From the NCBI RefSeq assembly GCF_004343255.1, contig NZ_SMDD01000002.1:372001-436000 (forward strand): a stretch of 64,000 bases of DNA, given 5' to 3'. The notes under the pieces were generated by a model, which had not been told where the DNA came from, did no database searches, and saw nothing but the letters and a program-made list of their open reading frames with translations. A program made the position numbers and the translations under genes. This stretch comes from Laceyella sacchari. Its GTDB lineage: Bacteria > Bacillota > Bacilli > Thermoactinomycetales > Thermoactinomycetaceae. This document shows positions 26,245 to 33,264 of this stretch, in pieces. Numbering within the stretch: position 1 is the stretch's first letter; each line of letters starts with the position of its first letter.

Positions 26245-26637
26245 TCAGCCCGCCGGCGTCCACTCGCCGTTCATCTTGAGTTCCACCGAGATGGTGGAGA
26301 CGTCATCATCAGGAAATTCCGTAGACATAGATTCGATCAGACATTCCACATCTTCCACATTGACCCCGTTTTCCTGGCGGCGTACCATGATGGCCGTCCG
26401 GTTTTTAAAGGCATTTTTCAAGGCCAGATAACCGGCATCGTCCTTCACATATAACCCCTCCAGCGAGATGCTGCCTTCCTTTTTGCCGTACACATATTGT
26501 TGAGTTGTCATTCCTTTATGGCCCGCTTCAATCAGGTTTACCGACTCCTCGATGGACAGTCCGGTCTGTTCCCCCACCGCGATCCAGTTGGTTCCTTCTT
26601 TCACCATGAGCAATACTGTGCTTCCGTTGGTTGCCAT
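26245..26637 (-). CDS. Major tail tube protein, copy 2
   Basis: 130 aa behind GGGGGGAATG. TP901-1-like tail tube family: WIAVGEQTGLSIEESVNLIEAGHKG and a C-terminal FPDDDVSTISVELKMNGEWT. Clearly paralogous to the preceding gene (shared VGEQT-LS, AGHK, QQYVYGK, LKN--KNR, PDDDVST-SVELK). Either may be the main tube subunit. Confidence 0.85.
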   Translation of the reverse strand: MATNGSTVLLMVKEGTNWIAVGEQTGLSIEESVNLIEAGHKGMTTQQYVYGKKEGSISLEGLYVKDDAGYLALKNAFKNRTAIMVRRQENGVNVEDVECLIESMSTEFPDDDVSTISVELKMNGEWTPAG

Positions 26638-26689
26638 CTTTCATTCCCCCCAGGTTTTGTCTTGTTGTAAATTCGCGCCCACGCATCGT

Positions 26690-27175
26690 TCAATCGGTAA
26701 CCGAGCCAGAAACCTCGCTGTCCACGATGGTCGGCGGCTCCGTTGTGAATGGACCGTTTGCTTTCAACTCCACGGAAACGGTGGAGACATCATCGTCTGG
26801 ATACTCGAAACTGATGCTCTCCACCACCACTTCTGCGTATTCAACGTCAGAAGTGGACGCTCCATCAAACACAGCCCGCTTGACATACGCTTTCTTCCTG
26901 TTTTTGTAGCTGTTTTTCAGCACGAGCAATCCCTTTTGGTCTTTATCGGTCGGCGTGAAAGCCAAGGCCTCGATGGAAAGAGTAGCTTCCCCTTTGCCGT
27001 ACACATACTGCTGATTAACAACGGTCTTATGCCCCGCTTCAACCAAGTTGACGGATTGCTCTTGGGATAGCGAGGTCTGTTCACCAACCAAGATGTATTT
27101 ATCGGTGAATAGACCTTCTCCATCATGGTCTTTGTCATATACGAAAATCAAAACAGAACTCCCATTCATACCCAT
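26690..27175 (-). CDS. Major tail tube protein, copy 1
   Basis: 161 aa from the ATG at 27175, behind GGGGAGG. Same TP901-1-type fold as the following gene, but with a longer loop (FTPTDKDQKG) and a C-terminal extension (TTEPPTIVDSEVSGSVTD). Two tail-tube paralogues side by side suggest duplication with specialisation, for example tube and tube-decorating or terminal-ring subunits. Confidence 0.82.
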   Translation of the reverse strand: MGMNGSSVLIFVYDKDHDGEGLFTDKYILVGEQTSLSQEQSVNLVEAGHKTVVNQQYVYGKGEATLSIEALAFTPTDKDQKGLLVLKNSYKNRKKAYVKRAVFDGASTSDVEYAEVVVESISFEYPDDDVSTVSVELKANGPFTTEPPTIVDSEVSGSVTD

Positions 27176-27249
27176 ATCAATGCCTCCCCAAAATAAAAAA
27201 CGCATCCCGCAAGGAGAGCGTCTTCCGTATGTTGGCAATGCAGCCTGAA

Positions 27250-27852
27250 CTACTTGAACTCTTGGATGGTGAACTGGAGCGTGACAACCATCACGTCGAT
27301 TTTCTGCGTCAGCAACTTGGCTTGTTCACCAGGAATGTAAATCGGTCCGTTGCAGGTCACCATGACGGATTGCCACTTGGTATAGTTGAGCGGATCATCC
27401 GGATCAGGGATCACCAGCGGCTGGCGGTGAAAGAGTTCATACACCCTTTCTGCGATGGCTTCCACCTCTTTAAATGTGCCGTCTGGTGTGGCGTTGTCCA
27501 AATCCTGACGGTAAAAACAGCGGATATCTTTGGTAATCGTCCGCGCTTTTTTCGTTTTGCTGGACGCCGCGCTATCCGACGTGTCGGTGACATGACCGGT
27601 GGTTACGATAAACCCTCTTAAATCCCGGTATTCAGGATGACTTGACGTAATCTCCGAAAAATCCAGCTCATACGTGTAGATCGCCGGGCTCAGGTTGGAA
27701 ACCCATTTGCCCTCAGACGGGTCCCAATACGTTCCCCCGGCTCCTACCCAAGAGAGCAAACCATCCTTGTTGGGAACGCCATTGGTGTAGGTACCCACCA
27801 ATTTGGTGTCCTCTTTGAGCTTGTTGTAAACGGCATCCGTGATTACGCTCAC
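27250..27852 (-). CDS. Tail terminator/completion protein
   Basis: 200 aa from a GTG at 27852 behind AAGGGGGTG. It lies between HK97 gp10 and the tail tube, the standard place for the tail terminator. The N-terminus SVITDAVYNKLKEDTKL and C-terminal KIDVMVVTLQFTIQEF fit. It caps the tube before head joining. Identity rests mainly on order. Confidence 0.65.
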   Translation of the reverse strand: MSVITDAVYNKLKEDTKLVGTYTNGVPNKDGLLSWVGAGGTYWDPSEGKWVSNLSPAIYTYELDFSEITSSHPEYRDLRGFIVTTGHVTDTSDSAASSKTKKARTITKDIRCFYRQDLDNATPDGTFKEVEAIAERVYELFHRQPLVIPDPDDPLNYTKWQSVMVTCNGPIYIPGEQAKLLTQKIDVMVVTLQFTIQEFK

Positions 27853-27873
27853 TGTTATCACCCCCTTTCCCAG

Positions 27874-28002
27874 TAGGGCGTGTCTGGTGAATCAAGTTGG
27901 TAGGGAAGAAGCGGTCGAAAAACCTCTTCTCGAGGAGCACCGCACAAGTGAAGCAAATGAAAAAAAGACTTAGCAGCCGCTGGCCTATTCAGACATGCTC
28001 TC
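27874..28002 (+). repeat. MITE-like repeat, copy 1
   Basis: About 130 bp bounded by imperfect inverted ends (GGGCGTGTCTGGTGAAT on the left; ATTCAGACATGCTCTC on the right). It contains no coding frame. A second, inverted copy is at 49625-49763. It fills the gap between the tail terminator and gp10 genes. Confidence 0.7.
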
Positions 28003-28003
28003 G

Positions 28004-28408
28004 TCAGATCTTTTTGCCGATCAAAATCTTAGCGATTTGCTTCCCCTCTTCACTGAGCGTCGGCCGCAGATAAGGGCGAGGCGCTTGTTTCACATGTCTC
28101 CCGGCGGAGTCCGTCCCCACAAACCCGAATTCCAGCCGAAGCGCGTACGGAGTGTCGGCTGACAAATACCCGTGCACGACTCCCTTTTTTACTTCCACGC
28201 CCGACTTGATCGACCGGATCAGTTGTCCTGTCACCTTTTTGGGGGATTCCCCCGCTTTCGAAGGGCTCGTTCCACTTGCGTTAGAACGGCTGAGCCTTTT
28301 TTTGCACTTGGCAGCGGCGTGGTCCATGGCCGCCTCCATCCGTTCCCGCAATTGGCTTTGTACCATCTCTTCATACGATTTGCTGTTGATGTCAACCCGG
28401 ATCGGCAT
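28004..28408 (-). CDS. HK97 gp10 family head-tail connector protein
   Basis: 134 aa behind GGGGGGGAG. N-terminal helix with EEMVQSQLRERMEAAMDHAAAKCKK, then the family pattern TGQLIRSIK, YALRLEFG and APRPYLRPTL. It is a connector/tail-completion protein. The MITE-like repeat ends immediately after its stop. Confidence 0.88.
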   Translation of the reverse strand: MPIRVDINSKSYEEMVQSQLRERMEAAMDHAAAKCKKRLSRSNASGTSPSKAGESPKKVTGQLIRSIKSGVEVKKGVVHGYLSADTPYALRLEFGFVGTDSAGRHVKQAPRPYLRPTLSEEGKQIAKILIGKKI

Positions 28409-28420
28409 CTCACTCCCCCC

Positions 28421-28750
28421 CTATACCTGCCCCAAATAGGTGCATGTAAAGCGGTACTCCTCCCGCTTGGCATCCACATTGATCACGGCTTTAATCAAGT
28501 AATTGTGCTTGTCGTCAATTCGCAAAATATTGCCGGCCACCGGTTCAAATTGGGTTTGCGGGTCAGGACCAAATGTAAAATAACGGCTCCGAATCTCATA
28601 AATGGTATCCTGCCACCGCACATAGCCGTCCCCTTCCTCTTTCCAGTTCAGGGTACGGATTTCACACCAATAATGGCCCGGATGGCGCAGCTGGCTATCC
28701 GCAGTGAGGACCACCATCTTATGGCGGAGCTTTCCAGCATTCACACTCAT
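28421..28750 (-). CDS. Phage head closure protein (SPP1 gp16-like)
   Basis: 109 aa behind GGAGTGCG. It is a small beta protein; GKLRHKMVVLTADSQ and YWCEIRTLNWKEEGDGYVRWQDTIYEIRSRYF fit the head closure family, which plugs the portal after packaging. It overlaps the upstream connector by 4 bases. Confidence 0.75.
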   Translation of the reverse strand: MSVNAGKLRHKMVVLTADSQLRHPGHYWCEIRTLNWKEEGDGYVRWQDTIYEIRSRYFTFGPDPQTQFEPVAGNILRIDDKHNYLIKAVINVDAKREEYRFTCTYLGQV

Positions 28751-29220
28751 CGCACTCCGCCCCGATTCTCATAAAGATACGCAACCAACTCCAAGCATTC
28801 ATGCTTCAAATCCACAGGAATCATAGGGATATCCATGGATGGAGGCGGATTTTGGAAATCGGTCCAATACCCCGCTTTGTACGAAACGGAGATGTTGTCC
28901 ACACCTGCGGGCCAAGCTCCATGCAAAATGCCGGTGTGCTTCTCCACCCGATAGGCACTGGGAGGCACCTCCGCCCCATACACCGTGACCGAAGAGATGG
29001 ATACAACAGGATAGGCACGGAGAAACAACTTGCCATCCCCCGTGCCACTGTACGTTTCCACTGTTTCCCGGTACGTAAGGCCCCGACCGTGCTTCTGCTC
29101 CACTTCTGCCGTTGCCGCCGCGATCAAATGCTGGAGCACCTTATCTTCTAATTGGGACATCAAATCCAATTTCAAATATTCCTTCACTTCTTGCAAAGTG
29201 ACAAGCGCTGGCACCTTCAT
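28747..29220 (-). CDS. Head-tail connector (gp6/YqbG-like)
   Basis: 157 aa; AAGGAGG precedes an ATG that overlaps the previous stop. The pattern VTLQEVKEYLKLD, then IAAATAEVEQKHGR, and a C-terminal VDLKHECLELVAYLYENR is that of the helical adaptor that docks under the portal. Confidence 0.82.
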   Translation of the reverse strand: MKVPALVTLQEVKEYLKLDLMSQLEDKVLQHLIAAATAEVEQKHGRGLTYRETVETYSGTGDGKLFLRAYPVVSISSVTVYGAEVPPSAYRVEKHTGILHGAWPAGVDNISVSYKAGYWTDFQNPPPSMDIPMIPVDLKHECLELVAYLYENRGGVR

Positions 29221-29585
29221 GCACCTCCTTGCGAATCGGTTTCCATCAGCAGATAGACATCAAATTGAAAGTCAGCCGACACATTGGTTAAAGCCACTTT
29301 GATGAAGTTGGCCCCCAGCTGGTCTTTGCGCACAAAAATCTCTGATTGTGGGATCAGAGCCAAGTTCTCCGTCTGACCGCAAATGAATTGTTCATTGTAA
29401 TAAACAATCGGAGTGTTCTGAGCCGGATCGACAGTGGATTGGGAAATGAACGCCGCATACCTCCCTCCTTCTTTGGGCCCGATCAACAACCGCAGCCGGC
29501 TCGCGTGACGCACATCGATCCAGTCGGTATAAACCGTCTCCCCCTGCTCAGCGGTCAGCGTAAATTTGGTCAGCGTCTCAGCCAT
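29217..29585 (-). CDS. Hypothetical phage structural protein
   Basis: 122 aa from the ATG at 29585 behind GGAGGTGACTTTC. Mostly beta, no TM or known motif. It is the first gene after a candidate late promoter and precedes the connector genes, so a head decoration or connector-associated protein is possible. Function is not shown. Confidence 0.6.
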   Translation of the reverse strand: MAETLTKFTLTAEQGETVYTDWIDVRHASRLRLLIGPKEGGRYAAFISQSTVDPAQNTPIVYYNEQFICGQTENLALIPQSEIFVRKDQLGANFIKVALTNVSADFQFDVYLLMETDSQGGA

Positions 29586-29603
29586 GAAAGTCACCTCCAG
29601 CGG

Positions 29604-29646
29604 AAAAAGATAGGCGCAACCCTCCGCTTTTGCGGAGAACTGCGCC
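29604..29646 (-). terminator. Leader terminator between late promoter 2 and its first gene
   Basis: A long hairpin: outer stem GGCGCA/TGCGCC, inner stem CTCCGC/GCGGAG, loop AAAA (29613-29646), then TATCTTTTT on the minus strand. It lies only about 20 bases before the ATG at 29585. Confidence 0.65.
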
Positions 29647-29713
29647 ATATGGTGCCAAGCCATCCGCCCCGCCGCAACCATAAGCAGTATTAGCGGGGCG
29701 CAAGGCCATTTAT

Positions 29714-29758
29714 CCTTGTACTAAGAATAACACGTTGACCGGGTTTCGGGTTCCCAAC
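29714..29758 (-). promoter_or_regulatory. Candidate phage late promoter 2
   Basis: A 45-bp sequence that aligns without gaps with 36417-36461. Shared blocks are GTTGG at the upstream end, ACCC near -35, GTG-N-TAT (extended -10 TGNTAT) and TACAAGG downstream. Probably activated by the ArpU-type regulator. Confidence 0.6.
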
Positions 29759-29823
29759 AATGCTTCACAATGGATTCGCAGGAGGGTCAGCGGAGATTCA
29801 TCTCTGAACCGCTCAGCCAAGAG

Positions 29824-30303
29824 CTATGTGATGACATTTCCCGTTTGCAGATGGTAGTACCCTTTTTCTAAGGATTGATGAAACGTCATCAAGCAAGGGA
29901 AGGTGAACGATTGACCGCCCACCTCCCGCAACCGCACCCCCAACCAATACGCTAATAGCTGCAACAATGCGGCCATGTAGCCGTTGCCATCACCGCCTCC
30001 CATTTTCTCTGCCAAGTTGAGACCGAAGTCAACATTCACCGATGCCAACGGCCCATACACCGGGCGATTGCCTACAAAACAGAGCGGTACATCGCCCAAG
30101 TGCTTATCTTTAGGCCGGACATCAACTACGCATCCGAAATCGTGCGCTTTTCCATGGAAAAGGATTACTCTCGTTTCCACCGCATACCGATGGGTGAAAA
30201 GCCTTTTCAACACAGCATCTACCTTATCTTGTTGTGCGGCGAGTGCGGCACAGACAGCTGCATGCTCATTCGCGGACAAGAAACCGACCGCAAGTAGGCT
30301 CAC
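29824..30303 (-). CDS. Immunity-like protein, paralogue 3
   Basis: 159 aa from a GTG behind GGGGGAG. The C-terminal pattern (YWLGVRLREVGGQSFTFPCLMTF, then GYYHLQTG) matches the two upstream genes, as does a central FGCVVDVRP strand. I recognise no named family. It lies third in an array downstream of the MuF-WHH toxin, but after a terminator. An immunity role is inferred from position and paralogy. Confidence 0.65.
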   Translation of the reverse strand: MSLLAVGFLSANEHAAVCAALAAQQDKVDAVLKRLFTHRYAVETRVILFHGKAHDFGCVVDVRPKDKHLGDVPLCFVGNRPVYGPLASVNVDFGLNLAEKMGGGDGNGYMAALLQLLAYWLGVRLREVGGQSFTFPCLMTFHQSLEKGYYHLQTGNVIT

Positions 30304-30340
30304 ACCGACTCCCCCTCTCCCTTAGCATCAACGCCCTGGC

Positions 30341-30370
30341 AAAAGAAAAAAACCAGCCCTGTCGAGCTGG
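30341..30370 (-). terminator. Terminator inside the immunity-like array
   Basis: Stem CCAGC/GCTGG with a T-rich tail on the minus strand, between paralogues 2 and 3. It would separate the toxin transcript from the last paralogue. Confidence 0.65.
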
Positions 30371-30415
30371 CTGTCCGGCATCATGACTTTTCTCCTTGCG
30401 CGCGTCTTGAGGAAA

Positions 30416-30892
30416 TCAAGCACGTTCCCTTGTACCCGTGGATAAATTATAGTAATACGGATCATCCCCTTCAAAATACATGCAGATGGGATACGGAAAG
30501 GCGTCATACCCTTCCACCTCTTTGATCAACTTGCTCAGCCATTTGACCAACAGCTTCTCTCCAACAAAAAGATATGCATCCAACAGCCCTTCGTCTAACA
30601 GCGCATCCATATCAAAGTCACCAATATAAACGGACCCTCCGGCCACGCCTTCCACACGGATGATGTTCTTTCCCCGATCTTCTTCAAACATGGGTGCCCG
30701 ATCTAAAGGATCGGTGTAGGGATACGCCTCGAAGCCAATTCCGTACTTATCCGTCACCGCTTCCAACATGACCAATTGGGTTTCTTCTAAATAAGGAAAA
30801 GCGAAAATCCGTTTAATCATCTGAATAATCGCTTCCCGTTCCTTTTCAAATGTATCCAAGATCTTATATTGGTCTTCTGCCGGAACTTTCAA
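30416..30892 (-). CDS. Immunity-like protein, paralogue 2
   Basis: 158 aa from a TTG behind AAGGAGAG. It shares with its neighbours an N-terminal helix that ends before FAFPYLEETQ, a central GIGFEAYP, and C-terminal VKWLSKLIKEVEGYDAFPYPICMYFEGDD followed by YYNLSTG. Acidic, cytoplasmic, no known domain. Small acidic proteins arrayed after a toxin are typical immunity genes. Confidence 0.65.
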   Translation of the reverse strand: MKVPAEDQYKILDTFEKEREAIIQMIKRIFAFPYLEETQLVMLEAVTDKYGIGFEAYPYTDPLDRAPMFEEDRGKNIIRVEGVAGGSVYIGDFDMDALLDEGLLDAYLFVGEKLLVKWLSKLIKEVEGYDAFPYPICMYFEGDDPYYYNLSTGTRERA

Positions 30893-30950
30893 GTTAGTCT
30901 CTCCTTCATTGATTTAAACACGTGGCGAAGCAACTTCACGGCCTGTTTTG

Positions 30951-31424
30951 CTACACATACTTCCCAGCCTGCAAGTGATAAACATCGTCCGCTCCTTCAA
31001 AGCCGATAAAACAAGGAATGGGGAAAGATTCCCCGCCTAACTCCTTAAACCGTTCACTCAGCCATTTGGCACATAAATCTTCAGCCGCCACCAAAAAATC
31101 ATCTAAATGTTCCCACAAAAAAACTTGCCTTTCTTGTTTGTCAGGAATCAATTCTTCCACATACTTTTCAAAGTCAAAACCAGCTGCACCAAAGTCTTCT
31201 TCGCCATGTAACGGGTGGGGTCGGAGAGATTCATCTGCCGGCCTCGCATCAAAGCCCAATCCAAACTCAAACGTTTCCCCAGAAAAATAAATGGATTGAA
31301 CCCCTTCTGGAAAAGGATATGACAAGATCTTTTTAAGTATCTGGTCTACTTCTTCCTTATTCTCCTCAAATGCCTTGATGATGATTTGTTTTTCCATTTG
31401 CTTCAATTTTTTACTCGAATACAT
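30951..31424 (-). CDS. Immunity-like protein, paralogue 1
   Basis: 157 aa from the ATG at 31424, behind AAGGAGGCGATACGC; an upstream ATG overlapping the toxin stop has only a weak site. Layout: an N-terminal Lys/Glu helix, ILSYPFPEGVQSIYFSGE, FGLGFDARP, and C-terminal AKWLSERFKELGGESFPIPCFIGFEG then VYHLQAG. It begins 32 bases after the toxin stop and is most likely co-expressed with it. The cognate inhibitor of the WHH domain is probably this gene, by adjacency. Confidence 0.7.
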   Translation of the reverse strand: MYSSKKLKQMEKQIIIKAFEENKEEVDQILKKILSYPFPEGVQSIYFSGETFEFGLGFDARPADESLRPHPLHGEEDFGAAGFDFEKYVEELIPDKQERQVFLWEHLDDFLVAAEDLCAKWLSERFKELGGESFPIPCFIGFEGADDVYHLQAGKYV

Positions 31425-31455
31425 GCGTATCGCCTCCTTGGCTTTCTGTTTCCAA

Positions 31456-33264
31456 CTACTCATTTTTGGCTCTTTTCTGCTGTCTTTTGTTGTCGCGTAT
31501 CCCTCCCCATCTTTTTTCGCCGCCCACATGATCCACTTCTGAATGGACAATCGATTTGACCAACTGCATTTTACCTTCCTCTTGATGATGGTGCCAAGTG
31601 TAGCCCAATGGATCATTCGCTTTATTGACCCAAGCCTCATTTGCATCAAACAATATTTTTTTATACTTTTCGTTATTTTTTATTTTCTGATATAAATCAT
31701 CGGATCCTTTTCCTCTAGCTATATCATCGATTTGTTGTTTTGTTATTCCCAACTGTTTGACAAGGTCCTCGTTCTTATTGAAAAAACTCTCTGTTTTCGC
31801 CCTTAATTTCTTATGATTTCCATATCTGATGACATCCAAAGCCGTTTGATTGATTTTATTTTTCAGCTTTGGATCTCTTTTCATTTCTAGCGCAAGTTCC
31901 ATTCGCAGAAAATAGAATTGCTGTGTCTCTTCCAATTGCCAGTGCCTCATGGGCAGATATGTTTCATAATCTGACCATTTATCAAATTGAGGATAAATAT
32001 AGTCTTCAAACTTGACTTTTTCAATTTTACCGTTCACTTTTATTTCTCTTTCTGTGTTTTTATAAACAAAACGCTGTCGACTTTTAGGTGTAAAATCAAA
32101 TTCTGTCCCATCGAGAATAATTAACTTTTCTGTAATCCCGTTGGCATCAACAATCAATTCACCTGTTCTCGGGTGTAAATTGGGTATTTGCCCATGGCTA
32201 AACCTACTTAATGGGTTGCTACTCTGTTTTTTTACCTTTTCAATGACCTCATTCCCTCTTTTTACACCTGGTATGATAATGCAATCGCAATGAGGATGAA
32301 GTGGTGGCACCATGATGTCATCGTGTATGTTCATCTCTTTTTGCCCTACTTTAAGCACTTCTCCTTTTCTAGCAAACTTGACACCTGTCTTGATGTTAAC
32401 TCCACTTAATTTTCCGCAAAAAGGACAATTTTCGCCGATCGTTTTCCATTGCTTGTAAAACAACCCACTCTGTTCGCTAGTGAACAGAACGACTAGATTT
32501 CTCACTCGAGTCATTTCATTTGAAACGATAGTTGATATACGATCACTATTATACCACTCAACCATTTTGTCCCTATACTTTCCTTCATCCACTTGTTCTT
32601 TTATCGATTCATTCGTTAGGATTACTATTCGCTTTAAATAATCTTTTAGCATTTCATCCGCCAAATAAACAAAACCTCTGCCATCCCATTCACCACTGTC
32701 AAATCTTACGAATCTCTCGTTATTTTTCTTGGGGTCATTACTTCTTAGCTTTTCTTTAAGTATTCTTTCTGTTTCTGAACCGATATTTTCCACACGACTT
32801 TTCAGATGGGATTTAAGGAGAGCGGACAGCTCATGCCTTTTATCATTTACCACTTTGTATATTTGCGCTTTGGCCTTTTCTATTTTCGTCGGTTTCCCCA
32901 CCGCTTTCGCAATGGCTGTATTTAATTCCGTAAAGTATTTCTTTAGCGCCTGAGCCAACTTTTCACTCTCTTTCTGCAACTCTTCCTGGTCATTCTTCCG
33001 TACGGCTCGAATTTTTTCGATAAAATCATGAAACTCTGCTTCATCTTCTTTCTGTTCATCTGAAGCTGCTTTGGTGAACATGTGGCTAACCCATTTGGTC
33101 GCAAACAACTCAAACTTATATTTTGAACCAAAAAAAGGATCGGGCTGCAAGCCCAATCCCACACGCGCTTCATTCAAATTGATCTCATGATTGTTCCATG
33201 CTGCAATAATCGGATCCTTGACAGCCAACCCCTTCACCCCATTAAGATGTGGTTTTCTTTTCAT
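31456..33264 (-). CDS. MuF minor head protein with C-terminal WHH nuclease toxin
   Basis: 602 aa. Residues about 16-58 resemble the end of a portal protein. A coiled-coil region (about 60-240) leads into a MuF domain with paired cysteines (CPFC, 280-283) and HPHCDC (323-328). A linker (about 340-480) follows. The C-terminus ends in the HNH/ENDO VII-superfamily WHH signature: WHHH at 557-560, then EGKMQLV, IVHSEVDHVGG. Phage MuF proteins carry such toxins into a recipient with the DNA. The gene is markedly more AT-rich than its neighbours. No ribosome binding site precedes the ATG at 33264, which overlaps the portal end; translation may be coupled. Confidence 0.82.
   Translation of the reverse strand: MKRKPHLNGVKGLAVKDPIIAAWNNHEINLNEARVGLGLQPDPFFGSKYKFELFATKWVSHMFTKAASDEQKEDEAEFHDFIEKIRAVRKNDQEELQKESEKLAQALKKYFTELNTAIAKAVGKPTKIEKAKAQIYKVVNDKRHELSALLKSHLKSRVENIGSETERILKEKLRSNDPKKNNERFVRFDSGEWDGRGFVYLADEMLKDYLKRIVILTNESIKEQVDEGKYRDKMVEWYNSDRISTIVSNEMTRVRNLVVLFTSEQSGLFYKQWKTIGENCPFCGKLSGVNIKTGVKFARKGEVLKVGQKEMNIHDDIMVPPLHPHCDCIIIPGVKRGNEVIEKVKKQSSNPLSRFSHGQIPNLHPRTGELIVDANGITEKLIILDGTEFDFTPKSRQRFVYKNTEREIKVNGKIEKVKFEDYIYPQFDKWSDYETYLPMRHWQLEETQQFYFLRMELALEMKRDPKLKNKINQTALDVIRYGNHKKLRAKTESFFNKNEDLVKQLGITKQQIDDIARGKGSDDLYQKIKNNEKYKKILFDANEAWVNKANDPLGYTWHHHQEEGKMQLVKSIVHSEVDHVGGEKRWGGIRDNKRQQKRAKNE

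Noticed and set aside
29824-31424. Paralogues as SUKH (SMI1/KNR4) immunity proteins
   Set aside because: The SUKH pattern of E-x-x-LG and P-x-D/S-Y-x-x-F near the N-terminus was not found; I leave the family unnamed.
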